Assembly (NCBI GenBank): GCA_946902875.1
Contig: OX336345.1
Location: 4,929,395 to 4,993,394 of the forward strand
Length of the DNA: 64,000 nucleotides
Source: Nematopogon swammerdamellus
Lineage: Eukaryota; Arthropoda; Insecta; Lepidoptera; Adelidae
Direction: 5' to 3'
The number at the start of each line of letters is the position of its first letter. Within the stretch, counting starts at the first letter, position 1. Below the pieces are notes generated by a model, which was not told the DNA's origin, did not search any database, and was given only the letters and a program-made list of their open reading frames with translations. Position numbers and translations under genes: made by a program. Positions 1 through 10,240 of the stretch are shown here, piece by piece.

Positions 1-300
1 ATTAATACATACACACCACATACCGTATTCCGACAATTGGGATAAGCAGAGTAATCGGTGTTGTACTGCAAGTACTCTGGTAAATTAAAGCACAACACCA
101 ACCACCACGTTTAGCAAAGTATTCGGCAGCAAGTAAGGCACTGAGGCCTACTGCTGCCTGACTCGGTGGAAAGAGCGCGCCAATGTGAGAGGTGGCTAGC
201 CTGTCGCCCGTATGCACGGCATCTTGTCCTTATCCCTTGGTCGCCTTTTACGACATGCACGGGGAGAGATGCAGTGGGACTATTTTTATTAAGTACCGAG
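1..300 (-). repeat. A-module repeat, copy 1
   Basis: Roughly 290-bp dispersed unit, recognised by CTCTCCCCGTGCATGTCGT and GGCGACTAAGGGAT read on the minus strand (near 230-290), and a GGTGTTGT / ACAACACC hairpin arm near 55-105. Other copies lie at 30802-31050, 48395-48735 and 54175-54475. Its first ~80 bp (minus-strand sense) also serve as the 5' part of SINEs at 34025 and 35330. No coding potential seen. The left part may continue outside the window. Confidence 0.75.
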
Positions 301-380
301 CCCATAAAGACCACAAATATAATTTTAATTCATTGCAAAACTATTCTAAGAATAAGAGTATCTATCGTTACGTATCGTCA

Positions 381-582
381 GCCTCGGTATCTCAGTGGTG
401 CGTTCGGTCGACTGTTTTTAAGCACTCCTGGGCGCGATTAGTACTTGGATGCTCGACCGGTTGGAGGCTGACCGTGGCTCGGATTGCACGTCAAACTGTA
501 GGTCCCTTCCCTTCTTACCTTACTAGGTGGTAGGGTTTATCCCGCCCGGGTTGTTGGTACCACCGCACCGCACCGCACTGAA
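381..582 (+). mobile_element. SINE family B, head half (tRNA/5S hybrid head)
   Basis: The unit starts with a tRNA A-box-like stretch (TATCTCAGTGG, ~388-398). A 5S-rRNA-like segment follows (GGCGCGATTAGTACTTGGAT, 431-450), then a degenerate tRNA B box (~476-488), then the central domain TACTAGGTGGTAGG. It stops at 582 in GCACTGAA, where the poly-T of a second SINE copy in opposite orientation begins. The B-type tail is missing here. Confidence 0.75.
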
Positions 583-817
583 TTTTTTTTTTTTTTTTTA
601 ATGGAACCTGACACGGTTGGCTACATCACCTACAACATCCGTGATGTCAGCCCATAACACAGGGTGAACTAGGTGCCATGTCAGTGCTTCCCTTCATTTC
701 ATGTCGGCTACACTAAACTGGACGGAAAACACGAACTATTTACATAGCCGTTTCGACCGACGTTTCGTTCAGTGCGGTGGTACCAACCCGGCCGGGATAA
801 ACCCTACCACCTAGTAA
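583..817 (-). mobile_element. SINE family B, tail half of a split copy
   Basis: Reverse-complement B tail. Poly-T (583-600) is followed by CTGACACGGTTGGCTACATC and the central domain, ending at CTACCACCTAGTAA. It stops exactly where the CCCAAGC terminus of the 17-kb element begins. The missing head of this copy is found at 18099-18250 in the same orientation. The two halves overlap by AA only, which matches an unbroken SINE such as the copy at 28188-28568. Confidence 0.85.
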
Positions 818-863
818 CCCAAGCAGCAAGGTCACGTTAAAATCACGTGATTTTAAAGTCATT
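818..863 (+). repeat. Left terminal inverted repeat of the giant element
   Basis: Starts CCCAAGCAGCAAGGTCACGT. It pairs with 18053-18098: the outer 20 bp match except one base, and about 37 of 46 match overall. The inner part includes the palindrome CACGTG. Confidence 0.8.
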
Positions 864-2120
864 TTCGCAGCAGTGACGACATCAGGACTAATAAGACGTC
901 ATTTTTAACGTGAGATACTGACTTGTGACGACATGTGGTCTAAAATACACGTCTAAAATCACGTTAACGACGACGTTATATTTACGAAATTATTTAACGT
1001 AAACAATGCCGTCAATACGACGTGAAAATGACGTTTAATTTCACGTTAAAAACACGTGTTGCAGTTACGTAAATAATGCCGTCAATACGACGTGAAAATG
1101 ACGTTTAATTTCACGTTAAAAACACGTGTTGCAGTTACGTAAACAATGCCGTCAATACGACGTGAAAATGACGTTTAATTTTACGTTAAAAACACGTGTT
1201 GCAGTTACGTAAACAATGCCGTCAATACGACGTGAAAATGACGTTTAATTTTACGTTAAAAACACGTGTTGAAATTACGTAAAAAATGCCGTCAATACGA
1301 CGTGAAAATGACGTTTAATTTTACGTTAAAAACACGTTTTGAAATTACGTAAAAAATGCCGTCAATACGACGTAAAAATGACGTTTAATTTCACGTTAAA
1401 AACACGTGTTGCAGTTACGTAAACAATGCCGTCAATACGACGTGAAAATGACGTTTAATTTTACGTTAAAAACACGTGTTGAAATTACGTAAAAAATGCC
1501 GTCAATACGACGTAAAAATGACGTTTAATTTCACGTTAAAAACACGTGCTGCAGTTACGTAAACAATGCCGTCAATACGACGTGAAAATGACGTTTAATT
1601 TTACGTTAAAAACACGTGTTGAAATTACGTAAAAAATGCCGTCAATACGACGTGAAAATGACGTTTAATTTCACGTTAAAAACACGTGTTGCAGTTACGT
1701 AAACAATGCCGTCAATACGACGTGAAAATGACGTTTAATTTTACGTTAAAAAAACGTGTTGAAATTACGTAAAAAATGCCGTCAATACGACGTAAAAATG
1801 ACGTTTAATTTCACGTTAAAAACACGTGCTGCAGTTACGTAAACAATGCCGTCAATACGACGTGAAAATGACGTTTAATTTTACGTTAAAAACACGTGTT
1901 GAAATTACGTAAAAAATGCCGTCAATACGACGTGAAAATGACGTTTAATTTCACGTTAAAAACACGTGTTGCAGTTACGTAAACAATGCCGTCAATGCAA
2001 CGTGAAAATGACGTATAATTTTTCGTTACAAACACGTGTTGCAATTACGTCAACATTGCCGTCAATACGACGTGAAAGTCACGTTTTTTTACGTTACCAC
2101 CACGTGTTACAATTACGTAA
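840..2120. repeat. Left subterminal satellite array (70-bp unit, ACGT-rich)
   Basis: From 840 to 1010 ACGT/ACGTC motifs are irregular. From 1011 a strict 70-bp unit repeats about 16 times (1011, 1081, 1151 ... 1991, 2061). Each unit has five ACGT cores spaced about 11-13 bp, and usually the perfect palindrome AACACGTGTT. Two unit variants differ at TCACGTT/TTACGTT and GCAGTTACGT/GAAATTACGT. They alternate from unit 6 to unit 14, and units 8-10 equal units 12-14, giving a 280-bp higher-order pattern. The last two units (1991 on) are decayed, so homogenisation was strongest inside the array. No reading frame is supported. Confidence 0.9.
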
Positions 2121-2518
2121 AAATAATGACATTCATGTATCGTAATAAATATCCGCGATCTGTGGATCTTACGCGCAGTTACGTTATACTAATCGGTGGT
2201 TAATATATCAATATAGTATAACCATACAAGATGTTTTTGGAACTGAACAACTTTTTATTTAATTAGATAATTTTTTCCTCTACAATTTTTAGTAAATACC
2301 TAACCTAAGTACCTAACCAGCATTCGTACATAACGATAGGTAATTAGGTACCAATGATATTTTAGGAAAGATAGGTTATATAAAAACTGCATCATAATCG
2401 GACCATCCGTTTGGGAGTTACATCGATGCCACAGATAGTAGGGTGACAGACAGACGGACAGACGTGGCGTCAAACTTATATAATACCTATATACAATATT
2501 TATTGTAGGCTATTATAT
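2121..2518. other. Unassigned AT-rich DNA with a short dispersed-repeat piece
   Basis: Mostly unassigned. Around 2385-2475 (ACCATCCGTTTGGGAGTTAC, then GACAGACGG repeats) is a fragment of the F repeat seen at 14805 and 27180. Confidence 0.5.
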
Positions 2519-3032
2519 AAGGTCTTTCAAAATTAGTTTAGAGTACGAAAAGGGGAGGGGGGGGGGGGGGGGGGGGGTTCTGTATCATATAGGGAGTAAA
2601 ACCTATATAATTTTTTTTGGACCTTGGGCTTTTTTTTATGTAAAATATTGTTTTATGTATTTAAATGAAAAAATAGGTGATTGATTTTTATAGCCTTAAT
2701 CGATTCAGTTTCATAACAGTTACAAAAAAGTCTTCATCACCATTATGATCTAACACGTGTAAGTTGGTAAAAAAAATCAAATTATTTCTATTCCATACTT
2801 AATAAAACTAAAATTGTGGTTTTTCACAATTTGTGAAAGAAAGAGATCTATGTGTATTGGAAGACTTTTTTGTTCCTGGCATGAAACTTAAACGATTACT
2901 AAAAATTTTTTTCTTACATTTTACATGTAAAAAATTTTATTTTTGTAAAAAAAAAATTCTTTGTTCTTCAAGTGATCTATTTCCGATACACAACCCCCCT
3001 TAGCGTACTCTGAACTAATTTTGAAAGACCTT
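2519..3032 (-). mobile_element. MITE family P, copy 1
   Basis: About 514 bp with terminal inverted repeats AAGGTCTTTCAAAATTAGTT at both ends, flanked by a 4-bp direct repeat ATAT (2515-2518, 3033-3036). Inside the left arm lies a run of over 20 G (about 2554-2577). The interior is AT-rich and non-coding. It is inverted relative to the copies at 8029 and 12389. All three lie inside the giant element. Confidence 0.85.
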
Positions 3033-3302
3033 ATATACCAAAGACATATATACCTACTCTTTTCAGAAATAATATTATGAGTTGCTTCTAGGCTTCGTGA
3101 AAAGGATGGTACGGCCGTGTTGCTCGACTTGGCGGGGCACTGCCGTGCCCCCAGATATAGGTGGGTACCTAGATTTAATCTGCCATCATCATTTAACAAA
3201 CAGATTCTCTATCAACATAGGTATCATCATTTAACAAATCCTTCCAATTCGATGCATGCATGCATGCTCGAATCTTTGGCTCGAATACGCCATTCCTATC
3301 TA

Positions 3303-3538
3303 TACGTACACGTAATGTTCCGTCAAAACTTTAATGCTGCTCCACCTATCTAAGCAGTAAATAAATTTTAGGTCATAATACGTAGAACATAAGGTAGACT
3401 TTAATGTCGCTCGCAGCCTGGGTTCCCGCATATGTGCAGTGAAGCAATTATCTACCCTATGTCTACGACTGATGACCTTAAATTCGTTGTCCATGCAGGT
3501 AGGTGAGCGGCATTAATGTTAAGGGAACTGTACGTACC
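3303..3538. mobile_element. Short hairpin MITE
   Basis: The arms (3303-3345 and 3496-3538) are imperfect inverted repeats: GTTCCGTCAAAACTTTAATG against the reverse complement of CATTAATGTTAAGGGAACTG. The right half recurs at 63505-63600. Non-coding. Confidence 0.6.
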
Positions 3539-3565
3539 TACATAATACGCTATACACATGCATGG

Positions 3566-3692
3566 AGAGCGTTCCAACTAAAAGTTCTCTTCGCCGTTAT
3601 GTTGGCTCCACTGTCTACCTGTCAAAACAGCGTTGAGGGTTGCTATGTGTAAAGATTTACCCGTAATTATCAGTATCTCTTGTCTATCTACA
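3566..3692 (+). mobile_element. Hairpin MITE, left half only
   Basis: AAAGTTCTCTTCGCCGTTAT at the start, and the following ~110 bp, match the left half of the complete element at 40218-40448. The right arm is absent, and the 130-bp tandem repeat follows instead. Confidence 0.65.
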
Positions 3693-3769
3693 GTTAGACC
3701 AAATAAATATTTGAAGAAATGAATAATATGAATAATGTTTTTCACTAAAGTCAAAAAACATAGAAGGAA

Positions 3770-4480
3770 GGAGAAAAACATAAAATTTTTTTTTTCAAAT
3801 TTTCTTGAATGTAAATGTTCTTTTGCCTGTATCATATTTGTAGACGAAATATAAGACACTTTTATTCTTACACATTTATCCCTAAAGTCAATATTTCTGG
3901 AGAAAAAAAAAACAAAACTATTTTTTTCCAGTTTTTCGCGAATGTTAATGTTTCTTCGATAGAATCATATTTCTAAACAAAGCATAAAACACTTTTATTC
4001 TTATTCGTTTTACACTAAAGTCAATATTTCCGGCGAAAGAAAAAAAAAACTTAAGTTTTTCTAAATTTTCTCGAATGTTAAGGTTTTTTTGTCTGAATCA
4101 TATTTCTAGACAAAATATAAGATACTTTTATTCTCACACGTTTTTCAATAAAGTAAATATTTGTGAAACAGAAAAAAAACTTATTTTTTTCCAATTCGTA
4201 TCTTAATGGTATTTTCGCCGGAATCATATTTCTAGACAAAATATAAGACACTTTTATTCTTACACTTTTAAAAAAAAAACCAATAATTCCGGAGAAAAAA
4301 AAACATCAGCATTCGAGAAAATTTGGAAAAAATAAGATTTGTTTTTTTTTTCTCCAGAAATATTGACTTTAGTGAAAAACATGTAAGAATAAAAGTGTCT
4401 TATATTTCGTCTAGAAATATGATTCCGGCGAAAAAAAACAAACATTCAAGAAGATTTGGAAAAATATTTGCATTAAAAAA
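3770..4480. repeat. ~130-bp tandem repeat with terminal inverted copy
   Basis: CTTTTATTCT recurs at 3859, 3992, 4125 and 4251 (spacing 133, 133, 126), each embedded in a shared unit containing TCATATTTCTAGACAAAATA and a poly-A tract after TCCGGAGA. From about 4290 to 4480 one further copy lies in inverted orientation, so the array ends in a foldback. Non-coding; the A and T runs create short meaningless open frames. Confidence 0.75.
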
Positions 4481-5071
4481 AGAACCTTTCACTTGTATTT
4501 ATTATTTGTATAATTGCTCGGCCCTAACGAGCAATTGTCGCCAAAGTTTATCTAAGTTAAGTCACTTTCTCCAAGCAGAATATAATTTTATGAAAACAAA
4601 GTGCCAGTTGTGATTTGAGATTGGAGTTGTGATTGGATTTTGAAGTTCGAACTTTGGCAAAACTGCAGTCAGTTTTGAGAGAAAAAATTGGTTTGACGGT
4701 TGTTTGATTTCTCTTTGCGCTCTTTGCTCATAGATATAGGTTACAAATGGAAAACAATTTAGTAACAAGTTAACAACCACCAATCGTTACAAGAAAGGCA
4801 CGAAATACAATTATGACGATTAAATTTTTTGAAAAAAAAAAATCATCATAACATTTCAGAAGGCCGTTCTATTGTATATATAGATTAGACATACGTACAA
4901 AGTTCTCACGTACGACAAAATACTTGGAGTCTGAAAAAAAAGATACAACAAAAAAAGACACGTTTCAAAAAAGTTAAGTACGGGCAGCCGTTTCATTATA
5001 GTGCATGCAGGTACTGTAGTGGTTTTATTACAGATGCCACATAGTTAGTATACAGAGCAGCATCCACAGCT
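4481..5071. other. Unassigned AT-rich DNA
   Basis: I see no gene, no clear repeat boundary and no RNA gene in this stretch. Confidence 0.5.
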
Positions 5072-5700
5072 GGACATTATCACTCCAAAATGAATTTAAA
5101 GAATTATGGCAAGTGTCTGAAAGAGAAACTTTTGCCGAATTTGCTAAAAAAGCTATTGTGATGGATCGATCACAACACCCGAAGCAGTAATATGCCTATG
5201 TCAAATTCTGCAAGGATGCCATGCAAAAGTGGCTGACTGAAAATAGTATTCTCAAAGAGTTTGTATTACGTCGCATACAAACTCTTTGAGTATTCCATTC
5301 GATGAACGGTTCCGCAAAGTAGAGCTGTATGATTTGATCAAAAAGAATAAAGAGGGTTTCGTAATCGACGAGATTATATTCGAAGCCAGGGTTTCGAAAT
5401 ATTGCGTCTGCCACCATATAAACCGAGCTGAACGCAATCAAAAACATCTGGGGTATTATAAAAAACCAGATTACCTCGAAAAACATTGGACAAAACATGA
5501 AAGAAGTAAAAAAAATTTATCTGAGGGCTTAAACAGCATCGATAACAACGCCTGGTTTACAAGCACGTAGAAAAAATTGAAAAGGAATACATGATATGTT
5601 TTGATTACGACTGAGTTTGTGATTAATGTTAGGCGAATCAAGTGACAGCGATACCGAAGAGGTTGTAAGTGACAGTGACAGTTTATACGAAGATAAGCAT
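5072..5700 (+). pseudogene. Decayed Tc1/mariner-like DDE transposase, C-terminal part
   Basis: Several frames read through conserved-looking pieces. The first reads WTLSLQNEFKELWQVSE and continues past a stop near 5190. Another, around 5400, reads LRLPPY followed closely by IKNIWGIIKN, the pattern (LPPYxPxLNxIExxW) that holds the last catalytic acidic residue of IS630/Tc1/mariner transposases. Here the position expected to be Glu reads Lys. A downstream Ser/Asp-rich end (SDSDTEEV, ~5650) is also typical of these proteins. Frames shift at least twice, and a 40-bp palindrome interrupts the frame at 5251-5290. The N-terminal DNA-binding part is not recognisable. The gene is dead and nested in the giant element. 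The family call is from motif memory. Confidence 0.6.
5251..5290. repeat. 40-bp perfect palindrome
   Basis: Two 16-bp arms (CTCAAAGAGTTTGTAT and its exact reverse complement) surround 8 bp. It sits inside the decayed transposase frame. A related hairpin with the same AGAGTTTGTATTACG core is at 18526-18565. Confidence 0.85.
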
Positions 5701-5740
5701 TGTAATATTAATTAATTGCATTATTTCTTTTTTTTTTTTT

Positions 5741-6137
5741 ATGTAATCCGGTATGGGTGGCTGAGTCGGAGAGGCCAAGGCACATGCTCCGACCAGCCAA
5801 TATCACCTACGAGAAGGTAGGTGCCATACCGGAGACTTCCCTGGATTGCTGGCTATAGTGAACTAGAGGAGAACACAACCGAGGCTGCTAGATGCGGCCA
5901 TCTTACATCCAGTACGGTGGTGTCAACCCAGTCGGCTACAATTTGAGCCTACCACCTAGTAATGGCCAAGGGAAGGGACCTACAGTTTACACCGGTACTG
6001 AACGGCGAAGCAGCAGGTGTAGGTATGCACGTAAATTTTTCGTCAGAAAAAACTCATTGGTACACGCCGACCGGATTTGAACCTAGAACCTCTCGCATGA
6101 GAAACCGATGCCCAAACCACTCGGTCACCCGCCTCTT
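5741..6137 (-). mobile_element. SINE family C, full length
   Basis: Read on the minus strand: tRNA-like head (6061-6132), a linker, the central domain (CTAGGTGGTAGG ... ACCGTACTGG), the C tail (GATATTGGCTGGTCGGAGCA, then CCACCCATACCGGATTAC) and a poly-A tract (plus-strand poly-T 5727-5740). It resembles the plus-strand copy at 11083-11445. Confidence 0.85.
6061..6132 (-). other. tRNA-derived SINE head
   Basis: The minus strand shows an A-box-like GACCGAGTGG and a B-box-like GGTTCAAATCC about 40 bases apart, within a 72-base tRNA-sized unit. It belongs to the SINE at 5741-6137 and is not a functional tRNA gene. Confidence 0.7.
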
Positions 6138-6828
6138 AGCTTGTGCCAAAAGCTTTGTGACAGTGCAATACATTTGTTGAACATTTATCTTTATTGTTTT
6201 TATGCTAACCATACCCGCGCTCACCCATCGAAACAATGCGGGTGACTGTACCTCAAGGACGCGAGAGAAGTGTGAGCGGAGCACGGGGTAAATACAGTAC
6301 GGGAGGCGACTCATCAACCAATATCGCGGCAGCGTCGGCCGTCTTTCCCATCGCGCCTCATTCCCCCCGCCAAACAGACCCCAAAACTTACTACTGCGCA
6401 TTCCCCCACTACATTTGCCGAGCGCTCAAAACTCGTGCCGGCACCGTACCGCACCGCACCACGACCACACGGCACGTGAAGGACGCGAAGCCCCGCGGCA
6501 TTTTTTTCCTGTCTTGTGAGTGTACTTACTACCAGGTGCTGCCAGTTTTTAATATTACCAGCGATTACTACACGTGAGTGAGGCGATTTAACAGTGTGCT
6601 TCTTGATCGGTTGAAGAAATGTGTACCTCATAGGGAAAGAAGCTGGTGATGAAGATGACACCTAAAAATTCGTCCTCGTTCTGGCCTTTCACGAAAAATA
6701 CAGGAGTCTCTACAACAACAATAATCTCTTGATAACACATACTTCGCCAAGTGAAGCAAGATTGGGCTCTTCTTATAAAATTGTAACCGAAGTTCTTTGA
6801 AACTGGTGAGTAAAATACCTAGTTCTTT
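6138..6828. other. Unassigned stretch with a GC-richer core
   Basis: 6230-6520 is richer in G+C and CpG than its surroundings, with CACCGTACCGCACCGCACC-type short repeats. No convincing coding frame is seen. It could be an old promoter or 5' exon of a transposon gene, but nothing decides this. Confidence 0.3.
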
Positions 6829-6958
6829 AGTTACCTTACGGACGGTGGCCGTCGTGTGGAACAGAGGAGAAGAAAGCCAAGACAGTTATCTAGTGATGAC
6901 GATGAAGAGAGACAGCCACTTGTGAAGAGAATGAAAATACAGATTTTTCGAAATTCAG
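6829..6958 (+). other. Possible exon (weak)
   Basis: A ~130-bp open stretch lies between an acceptor-like TTCTTTAG (ending 6828) and a donor-like CAG/GTAGGT at 6958. It would encode an acidic then basic segment (QLSSDDDEERQPLVKRMK). It may be an upstream exon of one of the transposase genes nearby. No family is recognised and it could be chance. Confidence 0.25.
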
Positions 6959-7210
6959 GTAGGTATGTTCTATTTTACTAGGGCATAAGGGTGTGGCTTT
7001 ATACTGGGGAGCCGAGATCCCAAACTGCTGGTAAGCTTAATGTGTAGGTTGAGTTAAAAGACAAATTTTAGCGAAATAATTTTTCACCGGAAACGCCTAG
7101 TTTCGGAGAAAAAAAAAGTTATAAAGATTTTTTTTCACATCGCTCGCTTCGCTTGCCCCCTGCGCGAATTATGGTCATCGGGCAGCCGTATACTCGGTTA
7201 GGTGGTCTGT

Positions 7211-7360
7211 GGCGTCTCCTTCGCTGAGAATGTTTTTTTCGAAACATTACATAGAAACAACGAAACATTGGGGCGTGGCCATACTGGCCATACACTTTGT
7301 ATTTTGTGTACAACAAATGTTTTTGAGTAATGTTTCGAAAAAACATGCGCAGGAGACGCG
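7211..7360. mobile_element. Small foldback element
   Basis: Inverted arms GGCGTCTCCT ... AATGTTTTTTTCGAAACATT on the left and the matching complement ending AGGAGACGCG on the right, about 35 bp each, around a 75-bp centre. Non-coding. Confidence 0.65.
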
Positions 7361-7418
7361 GCTTAAGTGACTCTATGGACAGGGTGCTCCATAGCGAGCG
7401 AATGAGGTTGGCGGCATA

Positions 7419-7717
7419 TTTCCAAAGTCTAGTATGCGACTTGCTCTGATTGGTGAAGAGACGATTCTGGCTCCGCCTCCGGCACCCCGAGCGATCCTAC
7501 TGAACCGATATTCGTTTGGCCGCATATGTACTTTGGTCGCATATGTACTCTCGGCCATGGGTTCGTGTCCCTTTTGTCAATTTTTTTTTTATTTACTTTT
7601 TTTTAAAGCAATGTTAGTGTGTTAAAATTAGGTTTATAACCACTTAAGAAAACTTTATATTTCCCCGATAAGTTGAGAACGACCAATCAGAGCAACTCGC
7701 ATACTAGACTTTGGAAA
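7419..7717. mobile_element. 299-bp hairpin MITE inserted in a terminal repeat
   Basis: About 36-bp inverted arms, starting TTTCCAAAGTCTAGTATGCG, match almost perfectly. TA dinucleotides flank it (7417-7418, 7718-7719), as for Tc1/mariner-type elements. Removing it restores the left terminal repeat of the 7410-9829 transposon, so this MITE is the younger insertion. Confidence 0.8.
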
Positions 7718-8028
7718 TATCGCTCTATTAAAGGTGAAGAGAGCTACGCCACACTTATGACGAAATTGAGTTATCAACACCACCATACTCAGGTTGAAAT
7801 GGAGAACTTGGTGGTGAAGTTATAGCTACAAAATTGTAGAGGCTCTAGACTCAGGTGTGAATGGAGGTCAGTTAAAGCACAGTACAGCAATTATGTTGGT
7901 GAATAGATGTTAAACTGCTTAGATTTGTTCACCACTATTTAGCGTCGCATGATACAGTCATAAAATCTTTGGTGGTGAACAGAGGTTACCGTATATAATC
8001 TTGCAGACAAGGTAGCCTCTAACTATAT

Positions 8029-8567
8029 AAGGTCTTTCAAAATTAGTTAATAGTACGCAGAGGGAGGGCGGGGGGGGGGGGGGGGGGGGTTCTGTATCGG
8101 AAATAGATCACTTTTGAAGAACAAAGAATTTTTTTTTTACAAAAAAAATATTTTTTGATGTAAAATGTAAAAAAAATATTTTCTTAATCGTTTCAGTTTC
8201 ATGCCAGGAACAAAAAATTCTTTCAACACATAGATCTCTTTCTTTCAGAAATTGTGAAAAACCACAATTTTAGTTTTGTTAGTATGGAATAGAAAGAATT
8301 TGATTTTTTTTACCAACTTACACGTGTTACATCATAATAGTAATGAAGACTTTTTTGTTACTGTTATGAAACTGAATCGATTAAGCTATAAAACTCAACC
8401 ACCTATTGTTTTATTTAAATACATAAAAAAAATATGTTACATAAAAAAAAAGCCCAAGGTCCAAAATTTTTTATATAGGTTTTACTCTCTATATGATACA
8501 GACCCCCCCCCCCCCCCCCCCCCCCCCCCCGCCTTAGCGTACTATTAACTAATTTTGAAAGAACTTT
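8029..8567 (+). mobile_element. MITE family P, copy 2
   Basis: Same termini and interior as copy 1, opposite orientation, with ATAT duplications at 8025-8028 and 8568-8571. It has a G run of about 22 near the left end and a C run of nearly 30 near the right end, which pair in the inverted repeats. It sits directly upstream of the transposase remnant. Confidence 0.85.
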
Positions 8568-8573
8568 ATATGT

Positions 8574-9302
8574 GGCATGGAGCAAATGGGACAAAAGGTT
8601 CTTCTGAAGTCGCTACTTGCTTATAGAAATTACTCTCAGAACTGGACCGGCAGTGATTGAGGTAACATTTTACTCTGACACAACATCCGGACCAAAATCG
8701 CAATTCTATAGTTTATGCAATGTTTTTGCGGGCTGTTCGAACCTTAACATTACAAACAATTAACCGAAAGTTCATGGAATCTGGACACTCCGATATGGAG
8801 TGTGACAGTGTTCATTCCACAATAGAACGTCGTGCGAAAAAAATAAGTGTATTTGTTCCGGAAGGGTGGTATACTGTTGTTAGAACTGCTAAGACCGCCG
8901 TACATAGTGAAAGAAATGCATTACAAGGAGTTTCTTGATTTCAAGTCCTATAGTCAGAAGCTAATTACAAATAAAACATATAAACTGGATGATGGGGGAA
9001 ATATGAAGTGGCTTGAAGCAAAGTGGCTCCAATACCGGAAAGAGAACAGTTTGTGTATTTACTATAAAACGCAACTGAGCCAACCAGAATTTAAAACACT
9101 TTCTATACGACGATCTACTCGAAAAGATAATGTACCAGTTGAAGTAAGTGATCTATAAAATGACCAACTACGGATTGATAAAAAAAACACAAAGACCTCC
9201 AAACACTCTGCACGACAGGAACTATTCCATCAACATATCATGAATTTTACATGAAAACTTTAAAGTCTTCAAACGAAGATGAACCTGAGCCGGAAGAATA
9301 AG
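8574..9302 (+). pseudogene. DDE-type transposase-like gene, C-terminal remnant
   Basis: Protein pieces in order: WHGANGTKGSSEVATCL, stop, KLLSEL; then VIEVTFYSDTTSG; then VYAMFLRAVRTL, GHSDMECDSVHSTIER, VPEGWYTVVRTAK; then YKEFLDFKSY and a long C-terminal stretch ending EDEPEPEE and a stop at 9302. The order YSDT..G, then GHxxxExDxxHSxIE, matches a large repeat-encoded insect protein family that I recognise by pattern as DDE-transposase-like. I cannot give its superfamily name with confidence. An in-frame stop (~8625) and frame changes near 8660, 8890 and 9157 break it. The N-terminal two thirds are absent. The terminal repeats around it indicate it once mobilised this element. Confidence 0.6.
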
Positions 9303-9829
9303 ATTGATTCGTTCCGTTAGATTAGTTTTTTTACTCTTTATCCCGTGTTTTTCCAAATGTCTTTTATTACTATTGATTAAAATTTTAGCAATAACAGTAC
9401 TTTGATTTAATAAACATCACCTTAATTTGTCAATCAATGATAACTCTTTCCACCAAATATATTAATCCAAATGAATACAACAAACATAATAGTGGTGAAC
9501 AGATAAAGTACTTAGAGATCCATTCACTTCTAAAATTTCTGTATTATCGTAATTTTTTTTCAGTTGTAGTGAAAAGAGCTATATGAAATATTCTCAAATA
9601 ACTGTAAAACTACTAAATATTTATCCTTAAATTAAAAACCATCCTTTAGAAGACATTAATGGCTTACTATCCTGAAAATTTGATGATAATGTAATTAAAA
9701 ATGGAGGAGATATGACAAACACAAAAGGAAAAATGTGACACTTAAACAGTTTAAATGCTATTATCCAAATCTCGAAAGTAGGCTTGTGTGGCGTAGCTCT
9801 CTTCACCTCTAATAGAGCGATATGCCGCC

Positions 9830-10240
9830 CGGCGCGGCAGAGCGGGGCGGCGCGGCGGGACACGCATCCAGAATTAAAGGTAAATATTTTTTCTTTTATT
9901 GGAGGTATTCTCGTTTTGCACTATGGCAATGTGACTACGGGCTCGGGCTGGCGGCGGCGTGGCGGCGGCGCTGGCTGACGCCATCTTGATAATTAATTGC
10001 CTGCGAAGAGATTTTAAGCGTGTCATAACGTTGTGCTGTGCATGTGCAATGCTGTGATGCAGTGTGGTGTGTTTACCAAAGAGTTTGGATAGCCCCCGCT
10101 CCCTGCGTCGCTGCGAGAGCGGCCGCGCCGCGCCCCGGCGCGAGAGCGGCCGGCGCGGCGGATTACAATGTCGGTGTCGTTTACGGTACGGAATTCGGTA
10201 CGGACCCCTTCGCAAGTCTCCTGAAAGCTGATTTGACTAT
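9830..10240. other. GC/CpG-rich stretch
   Basis: GC-rich with GGCGCGGCGG-type runs at 9830-9865, GGCGGCGGCG at 9950-9970 and GAGAGCGGCCGCGCC at 10115-10160. GCCATCTTG at ~9981 resembles a YY1-type initiator motif. This could be an old promoter or CpG island. No coding region or transcript signal is identified. Confidence 0.35.

Larger units (their letters stand above)
7410..9829 (+). mobile_element. DDE transposon with own inverted repeats, internally deleted
   Basis: The left terminus GGCGGCATA (7410-7418) continues after a nested MITE as TCGCTCTATTAAAGGTGAAG (7720 on). The right terminus (9786-9829) is the reverse complement of the rejoined sequence over about 43 bp. Several TGGTGAACAGA / GTTCACCAC motifs lie just inside both ends (e.g. 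7745-7990, 9480-9510) and could be transposase-binding sites. The remnant gene 8574-9302 lies inside, and MITE P copy 2 is inserted immediately before it. The 5' part of the transposase is missing, so the element is non-autonomous now. No clear target duplication is seen. Confidence 0.7.

Noticed and set aside
840..2120. CRISPR-like array
   Set aside because: The 70-bp unit repeats throughout with no unique spacers; the sequence context is animal nuclear DNA.
3770..4445. Open frames of 60-96 codons around the 130-bp repeat
   Set aside because: Composed of Lys/Phe runs from poly-A/poly-T tracts; no protein signal.
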